Numbered from the stretch's first letter, positions 15,197-24,295 are shown. The stretch is DNA of 64,000 bases from Bacillus sp. SA1-12 (GCF_000981385.1 NZ_LATZ01000010.1:1-64000); one strand, 5' to 3'. The notes: generated from the letters alone by a model not told the origin. Translations and numbers: made by a program.

Positions 15197-15853
15197 TTAT
15201 TCTAGGTTTGAAAAATCGCTTAAATCTTCCCGTTTACCGATGACCACCAATAAATCTCCGTGGCGAATAATCTGATCTGGAGGAGGAGATACGGTAATAT
15301 TGTCCTCTGTAACGATAGCAATAACACTTAAATGATAGTTAGCACGAATGTCGAGCTCCCTCAGGCTCTTTTCAGCCATATTTGAAGGGATCATGATTTC
15401 TTCAATATTGTAATCCTTAGAGAGTTCAATATAGTTTAGCACATTAGGTGACAAAAGTTGATTGGCGACTCGTTCTCCCATATCTCTCTCGGGAAAAATA
15501 ATCAAGTCGACCCCTATTTTGTCTAACACCTGTCCATGCAGCTTGTCGAGCGCTTTTGCGATAATTTTATTAACACCTAGTTCTTTAAGAAGCATAGTGG
15601 TTAGAATGCTTGCTTGCATATCATCCCCAATCGCTACGATGACGCAATCAAAATTTCTTATTCCAACAGAGGTAAGTGCCTTTTCTTCCGTTGAATCCGC
15701 AATAACAGCATGTGTCAAATAAAGACTGGCATCCTCGACTCGTTCTTCATCGATGTCAATACCAAGAACTTCTTGTCCAGCCTCATATAATCTGCGAGCA
15801 ACACTTGTCCCAAATCTTCCAAGACCAATAACAGCATATTGTTTTGTTGTCAT
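15197..15853 (-). CDS. Ktr-type potassium channel gating protein (KtrA/KtrC)
   Basis: This 218-residue cytoplasmic protein has an N-terminal RCK/TrkA-N Rossmann domain (YAVIGLGRFGTSVARRL, GIDIDEE, VIADSTEE) that binds ADP/ATP, and a C-terminal TrkA-C domain (about 135-215, LRELDIRANYHLSVIAI, HGDLLVVIG) that in Bacillus KtrA/KtrC binds c-di-AMP. It would gate a KtrB/KtrD potassium translocator. No membrane partner is adjacent, as is usual for ktrC in B. subtilis. Start ATG is preceded by GGGAGTG. Confidence 0.9.
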   Translation of the reverse strand: MTTKQYAVIGLGRFGTSVARRLYEAGQEVLGIDIDEERVEDASLYLTHAVIADSTEEKALTSVGIRNFDCVIVAIGDDMQASILTTMLLKELGVNKIIAKALDKLHGQVLDKIGVDLIIFPERDMGERVANQLLSPNVLNYIELSKDYNIEEIMIPSNMAEKSLRELDIRANYHLSVIAIVTEDNITVSPPPDQIIRHGDLLVVIGKREDLSDFSNLE

Positions 15854-15908
15854 TTCTCATTTCACTCCCACCAATGCTATTAACCAATCAACCCTGATCT
15901 TTTTCCTC

Positions 15909-16086
15909 AATCTTAAGGGGCAGTCAAAATCTTAGAAAAGTATAAGGAGTGTAAAGGAAAACTGCCCGTAAAGATCCGACGAAGGATTGTTGTCCAAGTC
16001 AGGCGAGTACGTGGCGTTAAAAGCGTGATAAGTTTCGCTAACCATCAGCGGGATGAAAAAATTCCCCCTGATGGAAGTCTCACTTT
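15909..16086 (+). repeat. Structured dispersed repeat (family A, copy 1)
   Basis: This element shares with 41430-41694 a run of 43 identical bases beginning ACTGCCCGTAAAGATCCGAC (from 15961). It also shares a GGCAGT...ACTGCCC outer stem, a GTTTCGCTAACCATCAG block, and an end GATGGAAGTCTCACTTTA. CCATCAGCGGG pairs with CCCCCTGATGG as a terminal hairpin. It lies in the 504-bp gap upstream of two divergent genes. It may be a structured RNA or a MITE-like element. Confidence 0.75.
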
Positions 16087-16357
16087 ATTTATATTTCCTG
16101 AAATGAAGGGGGATAAACAATGATTCCTTTCTGCAAAGTGTATGGAATTATATGATTGGGATCATGCACTAATTTTGAATAGAATGTTAAAGTTTTCTGA
16201 ATATTTAGTTTAAATACTTGATAGATCCATAGTGTGTGGTATATGATATGTAGATGATGATGCGGCAAATTTTCTGTTTTTATATTATAAATACGTTGAA
16301 TTTTTCGGACTTATTTGTAGTGAATAATTACTTTAGATAAAGAGGAAGGGATTTTTT

Positions 16358-17545
16358 ATGGATTACTCATTTTCTGAACAAACCAAGAATTATAAATCAT
16401 CAGCTGTTAGAGACATTCTCGCTGTTATTCAGCAAGGGAACGTGATTTCCTTTGCAGGAGGATTGCCATCTGAAGATTTATTTCCATTAGCTGATGTTCA
16501 AATTGCTTATGATAAGGTATTTGCATCGGGAAAATCAAGTTTGCAATATGGCCTGACAGAAGGATTTAAACCTCTTAGAGAGGCGATTCAAGCAAGAATG
16601 GCTGGAAAAGGAATAAATACGGAGCTTGAAAACATGCTGATCACGACTGGATCACAACAAGCAATTGATTTATTTTCAAGGGTTATTCTATCCTCTGGAG
16701 ATGTTGTACTAACGGAAGATCCTACATATCTGTCTGCCTTGCAGGTTTTTCGTTCCTATGGAGCAAAGGTAGTTGCGGTTAGCAGTGATGAATATGGTAT
16801 GGAGTATGAGGATTTAGAAGAGAAAATCAAAGCACATCGTCCAAAATTTATTTATATTATTCCGACCTTCTCTAACCCGGACGGAAAGGTTTGGAGTACA
16901 GAACGGCGAAAGCAGCTGTTGAATCTCTGTTATGAATATGGGGTACTTGTCCTTGAGGACGATCCTTATGGAGATATCCAATTCCATGAAGAGGAAGAAT
17001 ATCCTTCTGTAGCTTCATTTGATCATGACCAAAGCCATGTGGTTTACACAAGCACTTTTTCTAAATCGGTTGTTCCTGCTTTACGAACAGGCTGGGTTAC
17101 AGGTCCTTCACCAATTATTAAAATGATGACACAAGCAAAGCAAATGGCAGATTTGCACTCTAGTTCACTTGATCAACAAGCATTATACTTTTTATTACGC
17201 GATTTTAACCTCGAAGGCCATATTCAAACGCTGAGGACGGAATATTATAATCGAATGATCATAATGAAGGATTATTTAAATAAATTGGAACCAGGTATAT
17301 TTACGTGGAAAGAGCCGAAAGGCGGAATGTTTTTGTGGGTAGAAGGGCAGGAGCATTTAAATACACCGACTTTGCTCAAAAGTGCGGTAGAAAAAGGTGT
17401 TGCCTTTGTACCTGGTGCCCCATTCTATGTCAATCAGCCTAAGTACAATACTTTCCGATTAAACTTTAGTCATTCTACACCTGAAAAGATAAAATTGGGT
17501 ATGGATCGATTAGTTGATGTATTGTTAAGTCCAATAACTGTTTAA
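16358..17545 (+). CDS. PLP-dependent aminotransferase, 2-aminoadipate/MocR-core type
   Basis: This 395-residue class I/II fold aminotransferase has an N-terminal VISFAGGLPSEDLFP segment, LQYGLTEGFKPLREAI, and TTGSQQAIDL at the PLP phosphate. It also has IIPTFSNPDG (Asn), EDDPYGDI (Asp/Tyr), the Schiff-base lysine K236 in STFSKSVVPALRTGW, and FRLNFSH (Arg binding the substrate carboxylate). This set is typical of LysN-like 2-aminoadipate or aromatic/branched aminotransferases. There is no N-terminal GntR domain, so it is an enzyme rather than a MocR regulator. GAGGAAGGG precedes the ATG. Substrate is not determined. Confidence 0.85.
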   Translation: MDYSFSEQTKNYKSSAVRDILAVIQQGNVISFAGGLPSEDLFPLADVQIAYDKVFASGKSSLQYGLTEGFKPLREAIQARMAGKGINTELENMLITTGSQQAIDLFSRVILSSGDVVLTEDPTYLSALQVFRSYGAKVVAVSSDEYGMEYEDLEEKIKAHRPKFIYIIPTFSNPDGKVWSTERRKQLLNLCYEYGVLVLEDDPYGDIQFHEEEEYPSVASFDHDQSHVVYTSTFSKSVVPALRTGWVTGPSPIIKMMTQAKQMADLHSSSLDQQALYFLLRDFNLEGHIQTLRTEYYNRMIIMKDYLNKLEPGIFTWKEPKGGMFLWVEGQEHLNTPTLLKSAVEKGVAFVPGAPFYVNQPKYNTFRLNFSHSTPEKIKLGMDRLVDVLLSPITV

Positions 17546-17559
17546 AATCTGTTAGAATA

Positions 17560-17598
17560 AAAAATGAGGAATCCGCTATGCGATTCCTCATTTTTGCA
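17560..17598. terminator. Bidirectional terminator
   Basis: AAAAATGAGGAATC (17560-17573) pairs with GATTCCTCATTTTT (17582-17595). It serves the aminotransferase and the convergent dehydrogenase gene. Confidence 0.9.
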
Positions 17599-17622
17599 TT
17601 TTCCGCTGAAAAGTATTCAGTA

Positions 17623-18702
17623 TTACTCTTGAGAAGAAAGTTCAATTTTTATTAATTTGTCATCATCTTTCTGTGGAGTCCCCCGGCCATCACGATTATT
17701 CGTAATTGTATACAATTGAGTATCTTCAATATATACATCGCGCATTCTGCCGCTCTTATCATGTACAATGCTGACTGACTCAGAGGTTATGTCATAGCTG
17801 CGGATTTTGGAATCTCTTAAGGTTGCAATATAAAGTTTTCCATCATGATAGTCAATTCCAGATGGTGCCCATGTAATATTACCAGTATGATAGATTGGTT
17901 TCACCATGCCAGGTGACTCTTCATCGCCTTGAATAACCGGCCAGCCATAGTTACTGCCAGGTCTAATAAGATTAATTTCATCATGAGCGCTTAGACCATG
18001 TTCAGAACTATATAGATTCCCCTTGTCATCCCAAGCCAGTCCTTGAGGATTTCGGTGTCCGTATGTGTAAATATAGGAGTTTTGAAATGGATTATCTCCT
18101 GGAACTGATCCATCTAAATTCATGCGAAGGATTTTTCCGGCTAAACTGTTCCGATCCTGTGATAGCTCTGCAACTCCGGAATCTCCGGTAGTCACATAAA
18201 GCTTTCCATCAGGACCGATCCGCATTCTTCCGCCATTATGAATTCGCCCGCCTGGGATTTTTTCCAATAGTGTCTTTGTCTCAGTCCACGTGTTTTCATT
18301 CTTTTGAAGAATCACAACGCGATTTTTTGTCTGTCCATCTTGTGTATATGTATGGTAGGCAAAAGCTTGCTGGCTTGTTTTAAAATCAGGGGCTAGCACA
18401 AAACCGAGAAGTCCGCCTTCACCATCATGCAGAACTGCTTTAGTGAGAGTTAACTTCTGTGGAATCACACTTCCTGACTTTTGGTTAATTGCGACTAACT
18501 TCCCTTCACGTTGAGTCATGTAGAACATGTCATTCTGTTTTGTAATTGTCCAAGGGATCGATAAATTGGTCGCGATGATTTCCATGGAACCTGCAACCGC
18601 TTCTTCAACCTCTTGATCCTGTTTTGTCTCTTTTTGAGCATTATCTAATGAACAGCCAGTAAACAATAATAATAGTATAAGCAAAATGCATATTTTATAC
18701 AT
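17623..18702 (-). CDS. PQQ-type sugar (aldose) dehydrogenase lipoprotein
   Basis: This 359-residue lipoprotein has lipobox LFTGC (mature Cys about residue 17). It belongs to the soluble glucose/sorbosone dehydrogenase beta-propeller family (YliI type). The repeats include HDGEGGLLGFVLAPDF (His equivalent of the catalytic base), GGRIHNGGRMRIGPDGKLYVTTGD, GHRNPQGLAWD and EHGLSAHDEIN. The family oxidises aldoses using pyrroloquinoline quinone; most Bacillaceae are not known to make PQQ, so the cofactor may be scavenged or the activity may differ. ATG 18702 is preferred over upstream codons because GGGGAGAG lies just before it. Confidence 0.85.
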   Translation of the reverse strand: MYKICILLILLLLFTGCSLDNAQKETKQDQEVEEAVAGSMEIIATNLSIPWTITKQNDMFYMTQREGKLVAINQKSGSVIPQKLTLTKAVLHDGEGGLLGFVLAPDFKTSQQAFAYHTYTQDGQTKNRVVILQKNENTWTETKTLLEKIPGGRIHNGGRMRIGPDGKLYVTTGDSGVAELSQDRNSLAGKILRMNLDGSVPGDNPFQNSYIYTYGHRNPQGLAWDDKGNLYSSEHGLSAHDEINLIRPGSNYGWPVIQGDEESPGMVKPIYHTGNITWAPSGIDYHDGKLYIATLRDSKIRSYDITSESVSIVHDKSGRMRDVYIEDTQLYTITNNRDGRGTPQKDDDKLIKIELSSQE

Positions 18703-18793
18703 TGTTTCTCTCCCCATCAATGGAAATTATTTGTATTTATAGTAACAAGTATGGGAAAGAGAATCAAAATTTAAACCAATGCATCAATGAGAA

Positions 18794-19117
18794 TCAAGCC
18801 TCATTATCCTCAGTTTCGCTTACCTTTTCAATTTTTTCCACAAACATTTGGTATACTTTTCGCTTTTCTTCTAATTCCTTTATATATTGTTTCAGTTCTT
18901 CATATTTTTCTACAAAAGGAATATGATATGCTGTTTTAATATTAGTAATGATCTCATCATTTATTGTGGATTGAATGACTTGCTTAGTTATCCCGGATTT
19001 ATAGGAGTAGAGCTGAAGGTCACATTTAATCTTTTCATATTCCTCATCAATTTCACGTTTTTGCTGCAGCATTTCTTCCTTCCATTCTAATAGAGCATCT
19101 TTAACATATGAATTCAA
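18794..19117 (-). CDS. Coiled-coil protein of unknown function
   Basis: This 107-residue protein is almost all charged helix. Residues about 10-40 (EWKEEMLQQKREIDEEYEK) and 70-100 (KYEELKQYIKELEEKRKVYQ) look like coiled coils around a more hydrophobic middle (VIQSTINDEIITNIKTAYHIP). There is no signal or membrane segment. AAGGAGAGG lies about 11 bases upstream of the ATG and supports it as a gene. I do not recognise the family. Confidence 0.7.
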   Translation of the reverse strand: MNSYVKDALLEWKEEMLQQKREIDEEYEKIKCDLQLYSYKSGITKQVIQSTINDEIITNIKTAYHIPFVEKYEELKQYIKELEEKRKVYQMFVEKIEKVSETEDNEA

Positions 19118-19526
19118 TTGTACCTCTCCTTAGCAGCTTATTCGTTTTGTACTATAGTAGATGACTATCCATTATCTAATACACTATTTATGAAAAAACT
19201 CTTATTTTATGGGGGTTATAAGGTGACATAATGTGATTAGATTTTTGGGTGTGAAAAAATATATGTGAATAAATACCTAGTCCGCTTTTTTAATATAGGA
19301 ATTAAGTAAGTGGTAGCTAATCGTGGAGTATCCAATTTACGGTATAATTGTATGAAAATTCATAATATTAATGCCGAATCTTCTTGGACATGGTACAATG
19401 GAAGAGACATATATTCCATAATTATCCTTATAGTACCCAAAGGATATTAATTGTTTCATATTTACTAGCCTTACCAGTCAACCCATTGCTGTGTAGGGCT
19501 ATTTTTGTAAAAAGGAGGTGATAATT
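19118..19526. other. AT-rich intergenic region, nothing firm
   Basis: The stretch of about 400 bp precedes the small membrane peptide. A TACAAT at 19394 has no matching -35. A GGGTACAATGG-like block and a TAGCCTTACC...GGGCTA pairing just before the peptide suggest a structured leader, but this is weak. Confidence 0.35.
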
Positions 19527-19658
19527 GTGTTGGAGTGGTTAGAGCTTCTTATTAAATTGTTAGTTGCTGCTGCCACACTTTTCTCTTCCATCACACTTGG
19601 ATTAAAAAATATCGATGAGTTAAGAAGAAAACCTAAAAAGAAAAGACGATTCCCTTAA
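19527..19658 (+). CDS. Small single-pass membrane peptide, 43 residues
   Basis: From GTG, the peptide reads MLEWLELLIKLLVAAATLFS, then a short helix and a highly basic tail RRKPKKKRRFP. AAAGGAGGTG lies 6 bases upstream, among the strongest ribosome binding sites in the window. One transmembrane helix plus a basic C-terminus is seen in type I toxin peptides and in many harmless small membrane proteins; no antisense RNA gene can be demonstrated here. It lies about 150 bp before the intracellular protease gene. Confidence 0.65.
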   Translation: MLEWLELLIKLLVAAATLFSSITLGLKNIDELRRKPKKKRRFP

Positions 19659-19811
19659 GGGAACCGCCAAAAAAAATGTGCTACGAGTAAATTATAATAC
19701 AAATCTAAACAAAATATGAGGGAAAATTCAAAAAAATTGCAAATTTTTTTCATGGTACTTAGGGATATATGGAATTATGTCGCTTTTAAATAAACTTTTA
19801 GGAGGAATCAC

Positions 19812-20780
19812 ATGAGTAAAGTAGGTTTAATTCCTTTTACCATTCAAACAATCGTTAAAGACACAAATGTTATTCCACCGGGTATTGAATTAATCGGTGC
19901 TCCTGCTGCTTGGGAGGAAGGGCTTAAAGGCGATGGCATTGTCATAGCGGTTCTTGATACAGGTTGTGATTCTAACCATGCAGAGTTAAAAAATCAAATT
20001 ATTGATGGCTATAATTTTACAACAGACGATCATGGCGATCCGAAAAAGTTTATTGATTATAACGGACATGGTACTCATGTATGTGGAACCATTTGCGCCG
20101 AAGAAAATGATTCCGGAGTAATCGGAGTAGCACCAAAGGCAAAGGTTCTTGTTTTAAAAGTATTGGCGGGTCAAGGTTACGGAGATACAAAATGGGTTAT
20201 AGAAGGGATCCGCTATGCTACAAATTGGAAGGGACCTAATGGTGAACGTGTACGTGTTATCTCAATGTCCTTAGGAGGAAAAGACAATGAGCCTGATCTG
20301 CATCAAGCAATAAAAGAAGCGGTCGATCAACATATTCTTGTTGTTTGTGCAGCAGGTAATGAGGGCGATGGAAAAAATGATACAGATGAACACGCCTATC
20401 CAGGGGCATATCCTGAAGTCGTCCAAGTTGGAAGTGTTAACTTGCAAAAGGAAATTTCCGAATTTAGTAATACCAATAAAGAAATCGATCTCGTTGCACC
20501 TGGGGAAGACATTCTATCAACCTATCTGAACAATAGGTTTGCTGTCTTATCTGGTACCTCGATGGCAACGCCTCATGTTTCCGCTGCAGCAGCGCTCATT
20601 ATTCAGCAATGTGAAAAAGAGTTTGAGCGTCCGCTGACAGAGCCAGAAATTTATGCACAGCTTATTAAAAGAACCATTTCACTGGAATACAGCCGACGTT
20701 TTCAAGGAAATGGGATTTTACATTTAGCACCCGGCATCCTCTCCGCAACACAGAACCATCAAGCAGCTGCCGCAAACTAA
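19812..20780 (+). CDS. Intracellular subtilisin (ISP), S8 serine protease, copy 1
   Basis: This 322-residue protease has no signal peptide. The N-terminal LIPFTIQTI is the short ISP propeptide with its LIPY/F motif that blocks the active site until processed. The catalytic triad is D49 (AVLDTGCD), H86 (NGHGTHVCG) and S250 (SGTSMATPH); the oxyanion Asn is in AAGNEGD. ISPs degrade intracellular protein in stationary phase and sporulation. Length equals B. subtilis IspA (319). TTTAGGAGG sets the start. A second ISP lies at 27347. Confidence 0.93.
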   Translation: MSKVGLIPFTIQTIVKDTNVIPPGIELIGAPAAWEEGLKGDGIVIAVLDTGCDSNHAELKNQIIDGYNFTTDDHGDPKKFIDYNGHGTHVCGTICAEENDSGVIGVAPKAKVLVLKVLAGQGYGDTKWVIEGIRYATNWKGPNGERVRVISMSLGGKDNEPDLHQAIKEAVDQHILVVCAAGNEGDGKNDTDEHAYPGAYPEVVQVGSVNLQKEISEFSNTNKEIDLVAPGEDILSTYLNNRFAVLSGTSMATPHVSAAAALIIQQCEKEFERPLTEPEIYAQLIKRTISLEYSRRFQGNGILHLAPGILSATQNHQAAAAN

Positions 20781-20856
20781 CACTCACAGTAATGGGAGAA
20801 CATCAAAATTGAAATAATATTCTCCCTCAAACAAAAGATATACCAAACAAATTTTA

Positions 20857-20895
20857 GAGGCTGTCACAAATGGGTCTGGTCCTTTGGACAGCCTC
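20857..20895 (+). terminator. Terminator after ISP copy 1
   Basis: GAGGCTGTC (20857-20865) pairs with GACAGCCTC (20887-20895) around a loop containing GGGTCTGGTCC. It belongs to the same hairpin family as 8046 and 25263. Confidence 0.8.
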
Positions 20896-21202
20896 CCTAC
20901 GTCTTGCTTTTCTGTCTAGAGGTAACTCCTTTCACGTATCTTTTCTCTCCTCATTTCACCAAATTCCTTCTTCTTTTTTTATTTATTAATTGAAGATGAT
21001 CAAAGTGTTAATTTATTAAGGTCATTTTAATTTTCTGTAAAAAAATAAAAAGACTCGACTGTTACTTTTTTCCTGCCCCTATTTATCTACATTCGAAAAA
21101 TTACTACAAATCTCGCATCGTATTCGACAAAATTCTTTTAGAGTGTGAAAAAAGGAGGAGGTTCAAAATTCATTCTAAGTATATATTCCTGAATTACAGC
21201 AA

Positions 21203-21263
21203 TTTACAAAGACTATAAGCCTTGTTAATACTCGCTTAATATTACATAAATAAACTTTTTATA
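21203..21263 (+). promoter_or_regulatory. Candidate PhoP box array before phoX
   Basis: Six TTnA-like hexamers recur with exact 11-bp periodicity starting at 21203 (TTTACA), 21214 (TATAAG), 21225 (TTAATA), 21236 (TTAATA), 21247 (TAAATA) and 21258 (TTTATA). PhoP of Bacillus binds TT(A/C/T)A(C/T)A repeats spaced by about 11 bp. The array lies 45-105 bp before a phosphatase gene. Several hexamers are degenerate and the region is AT-rich, so this is a proposal. Confidence 0.5.
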
Positions 21264-21308
21264 TAAGCATATCAAACTATTACTTACACTGAAGGAGCGA
21301 GTGAATCG

Positions 21309-22952
21309 ATGGATCGTCGTAAATTTTTAACTTATGTGGGAAGCGGTACAGCAGCATTAGTAGCTGCATCTTCTGGCTTAGGAGTATTGGCACATAAAGC
21401 AGATGCGTTGACCGCAAATCATTTAATGGATGGACAAGCTAAAGGAAAAGGTAAATCTCTTACAGCTCCTTTTAAGGAAATTGGACGCACATGGGAAAAT
21501 GACCTCGTACTTCCAAAGGGCTATCACTATAACATCATTGCTTCATATGGTGATGTGATTAATTCAAAAGGAGAGAAGTTTGGAGACGCAGCAGACCTTA
21601 CTGTTTATTTCCCAATTGATAGTTTAGAAGGCGGAAATAATTCGGAAGAGGGATTAATATGGGTAAATCATGAGTTCCCTGAACCAGATAACTATTTAGA
21701 AATGTTAGGGATTAACAAAGATACATATAAAAAATCGGATCTTAGCAAATATCCTAAGTTATTAGCTATGCAAAAAGAAGCAGTTGGCGGATCTGTTATT
21801 CATGTAAAAAAAGAAAAAGGCCAATGGAAGTTAGTGAAGGATGATCAATATAACCGCCGTGTAGATGGGACAACTCCTATTCAATTAACTGGTCCTGCAG
21901 CTGGAAGCAGTGCAGTAAATGGAGCAAAAACGGTAGAGGGCTCACTTGGAAACTGCAGTGGCGGGCGTACTCTTTGGAATACTGCTCTTTCTTGTGAAGA
22001 AAATACGGAATATGCAGACGATTATGGCTGGCCGAACTTTACAAATGAGCATTATGGCTGGGTTATGGAAGTAGATCCATTTAATCCGAAAGCGCCGGTT
22101 CGAAAACATACCGCTCTTGGGCGTTTTGCGCATGAAAATGCGGCAATGGGACTTACAAATGATGGAAGAGTTGTCGTTTACATGGGGGATGATTCACAAG
22201 ATCAATGCTTCTATAAATTTATTAGCAGCAAAAAATTCAATCGAAACAACCGTGCAGCCAATTTCGATATTTTAGAAAGCGGAACATTATATGTGGCAAA
22301 CCTTGGTCAACAGGCATGGGTTGCTCTGGATTATGCAACAAATACAAAGTTACAAAATTACGTAAAAGACGGTAAAAAATTCTTTACCAGCCAGGCAGAT
22401 GTTTTAACACATGCGCGTGAAGCAGCACTTGCTGTTGGTGCAACCAAATTAGACCGTCCAGAAGACGTAGAAATTCATCCTCATGACGGAAGTGTATTTT
22501 TATCATTGACAAACAATACTGGACACGGAAATTTTCATGGCCAAATCGTTCGTTTTGTTCCTGCTGATGGTGATCATGGAAGTGATAAGTTTACATTCCA
22601 AGTATTTGTGGCAGGCGGTGGTGAAAGCGGCATTACTTGTCCAGATAATCTTCATTTTGATAGTGAAGGAAATCTGTGGGTAGTTGAGGACTATGCCGCA
22701 ACTGAAGAGAATGTTTATGCAGACTATAAAAACTGCGGTGTATTCATGATTCCGACCGATGGTGAAAATTATGGCGAGCCGTTCCAATTTGCTTCAGGCC
22801 CACAAGGCTGTGAAGTAACGGGTCCTTGGTTAACACCAGATGAACGTACTTTATTCTTGGATGTACAGCATCCTTCTACTTGGAATCCATATCCAGGTTA
22901 CAAATTTGGCCGTTCTTGCTTGGTAGCTGTTCAAGGCGGATCATTCAAATAA
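21309..22952 (+). CDS. PhoX-family phosphatase, Tat-exported (DUF839)
   Basis: This 547-residue protein starts MDRRKFLTYVGSG, a twin-arginine signal, with a hydrophobic stretch to about residue 32 (HKADA). The body matches PhoX/DUF839: EEGLIWVNHEFPEP, CSGGRTLWNTALSCEEN, GRFAHENAAM, YMGDDSQDQCFYKFI, RPEDVEIHP, CPDNLHFDSEGNLWVVED. PhoX enzymes are Ca2+/Fe3+-dependent alkaline phosphatases folded inside and exported by Tat. The tatA and tatC genes follow directly, as they follow phoD in B. subtilis. A small CxxC gene lies between phoX and tatA. Confidence 0.9.
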   Translation: MDRRKFLTYVGSGTAALVAASSGLGVLAHKADALTANHLMDGQAKGKGKSLTAPFKEIGRTWENDLVLPKGYHYNIIASYGDVINSKGEKFGDAADLTVYFPIDSLEGGNNSEEGLIWVNHEFPEPDNYLEMLGINKDTYKKSDLSKYPKLLAMQKEAVGGSVIHVKKEKGQWKLVKDDQYNRRVDGTTPIQLTGPAAGSSAVNGAKTVEGSLGNCSGGRTLWNTALSCEENTEYADDYGWPNFTNEHYGWVMEVDPFNPKAPVRKHTALGRFAHENAAMGLTNDGRVVVYMGDDSQDQCFYKFISSKKFNRNNRAANFDILESGTLYVANLGQQAWVALDYATNTKLQNYVKDGKKFFTSQADVLTHAREAALAVGATKLDRPEDVEIHPHDGSVFLSLTNNTGHGNFHGQIVRFVPADGDHGSDKFTFQVFVAGGGESGITCPDNLHFDSEGNLWVVEDYAATEENVYADYKNCGVFMIPTDGENYGEPFQFASGPQGCEVTGPWLTPDERTLFLDVQHPSTWNPYPGYKFGRSCLVAVQGGSFK

Positions 22953-23132
22953 TAAGTTTTCAATCAAAAAATAGTTTTAAAGTAAAGAAGCTAGTGAACT
23001 ACGGACTACTTAACTGAATAGAAGGATGCAGACGGGTACGCTCGCTTGCACCTTCATTCATTTCCATTAGCTAAGGAAGGTGCATGTTACGTGATTCTCG
23101 TCTGTAAAAATCATGTCAATAAAGGCTTGCGA

Positions 23133-23273
23133 ATGATCCATCTTCCACATGTACAGCCAATACCAGAGGAGCAAAGCAGAAATTTTACATGCCGAATTTG
23201 TTCAAAGCAAGCGAATTTTAAGTTATACAATTTTATATCCCAGCGGAAACAAGCAGCTAAAAAAGCGATGTAA
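23133..23273 (+). CDS. Small CxxC protein between phoX and tatA
   Basis: This 46-residue peptide reads MIHLPHVQPIPEEQSRNFTC at the start, then RIC and a basic tail ending RKQAAKKAM. AAAGG lies 7 bases before the ATG. The CRIC motif could bind zinc or take part in thiol chemistry. The frame extends upstream to 23046 without a ribosome binding site, so the short form is preferred. It ends 18 bp before tatA on the same strand, which suggests co-expression. No family is recognised. Confidence 0.5.
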   Translation: MIHLPHVQPIPEEQSRNFTCRICSKQANFKLYNFISQRKQAAKKAM

Positions 23274-23291
23274 CAAAAGGAGAGAATGCTC

Positions 23292-23489
23292 ATGTTGCAG
23301 AATATAGGAATTCCAGGATTAATTCTCGTTCTCGTCATTGCCTTAATTATTTTTGGTCCATCCAAATTGCCTGAAATAGGCCGTGCTTTTGGTTCAACAT
23401 TAAGAGAATTTAAAAAATCAACTCGTGAACTAGTTTCAGACGATGAACAGAGTTCAGAAGAGAAAGCGAAAAAACAGAAGGCCGTTTAA
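23292..23489 (+). CDS. tatA: Twin-arginine translocase subunit TatA
   Basis: This 65-residue protein has a short N-terminal membrane helix ([20 protein letters not shown]), then the [23 protein letters not shown] hinge and amphipathic helix, and a charged tail, all typical of TatA/TatAd. It forms the pore component for folded Tat substrates, here most likely PhoX. ATG 23292 gives the usual MLQNIG start; an in-frame ATG at 23286 sits only 4 bases from GGAG. TatC follows after an attenuator-like hairpin. There is no TatB, as is usual in Gram-positives. Confidence 0.93.
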   Translation: MLQNIGIPGLILVLVIALIIFGPSKLPEIGRAFGSTLREFKKSTRELVSDDEQSSEEKAKKQKAV

Positions 23490-23506
23490 CAAATATTTTT
23501 CAAAAG

Positions 23507-23547
23507 AGGAGATGTTGGTAGCTATTTCATACTAGCATCTCCTTTTT
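23507..23547 (+). terminator. Partial terminator between tatA and tatC
   Basis: AGGAGATG (23507-23514) pairs with CATCTCCT (23536-23543), then TTTT. Lying inside the operon, it would lower tatC relative to tatA, matching the excess of TatA needed in Tat complexes. Confidence 0.75.
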
Positions 23548-23572
23548 ATCAACAAGAAGGTGATTGTAAATA

Positions 23573-24295
23573 ATGGATAATATTGAGATGAATCTTATTG
23601 ATCATTTAAGTGAATTGCGAAAACGACTGCTGATCGTACTTGGTAGTTTTATTCTCTTATTTATCCTATCTTTTATCTATGTACAGGATATATACAGTTT
23701 GTTGATTCAGGATTTACCAATGAAGCTTGCCATTTTAGGTCCCAGTGACATTTTATGGGTGTATTTTATGCTGGCAGGAATCATCGCTATTGCTGGTACG
23801 ATCCCGATTACAGCGCATCAAACCTGGCTCTTCGTTCGGCCAGCATTAAATGTGAAGGAAAGGAAAGTAACGCTCGCGTATATTCCAGCTTTGTTTCTTC
23901 TATTTATAGCAGGGATTTCTTTTGGATATTTTGTTATTTTCCCAACGGTATTTAACTTCTTGTTATCCCTATCAGAAAATATGTTTATGACCTTTTTCAC
24001 AACAGAGAAATATTTTCAATTTATGATTCATATCATTCTCCCATTTGATTTTCTGTTTGAACTTCCGGTGATTATTATGTTTTTAACTAGCCTTGGGGTG
24101 TTAAATCCATACAGATTACAAAAGGCGAGAAAGTATTCTTATTTTGCCCTTATTTTAACAGCCGTTCTTATCACTCCGCCGGATTTTGTTTCAGACGTTA
24201 TTGTCGTCATCCCGCTTCTATTTCTATACGAATGTAGTGTCCTATTATCAAAAGTAGTTTATCGGCGAAAACAAAAGCTTGTCTTGACAGTTTAA
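23573..24295 (+). CDS. tatC: Twin-arginine translocase subunit TatC
   Basis: This 240-residue protein has six predicted helices and the conserved N-terminal IDHLSELRKRLL, which with the first loop forms the receptor for the twin-arginine signal. It also has a conserved FVRPALNVKERK loop and a later FELPVIIMFL segment. It pairs with TatA just upstream to form a minimal TatAC system. A GAAGGTGATTG site precedes the ATG. The gene is 33 bp before the next phosphodiesterase-like gene. Confidence 0.93.
   Translation: MDNIEMNLIDHLSELRKRLLIVLGSFILLFILSFIYVQDIYSLLIQDLPMKLAILGPSDILWVYFMLAGIIAIAGTIPITAHQTWLFVRPALNVKERKVTLAYIPALFLLFIAGISFGYFVIFPTVFNFLLSLSENMFMTFFTTEKYFQFMIHIILPFDFLFELPVIIMFLTSLGVLNPYRLQKARKYSYFALILTAVLITPPDFVSDVIVVIPLLFLYECSVLLSKVVYRRKQKLVLTV

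Noticed and set aside
15854-16357. c-di-AMP (ydaO) riboswitch in front of the Ktr gene
   Set aside because: The gap holds the family A repeat, whose sequence does not show the ydaO consensus and which recurs before an unrelated operon.
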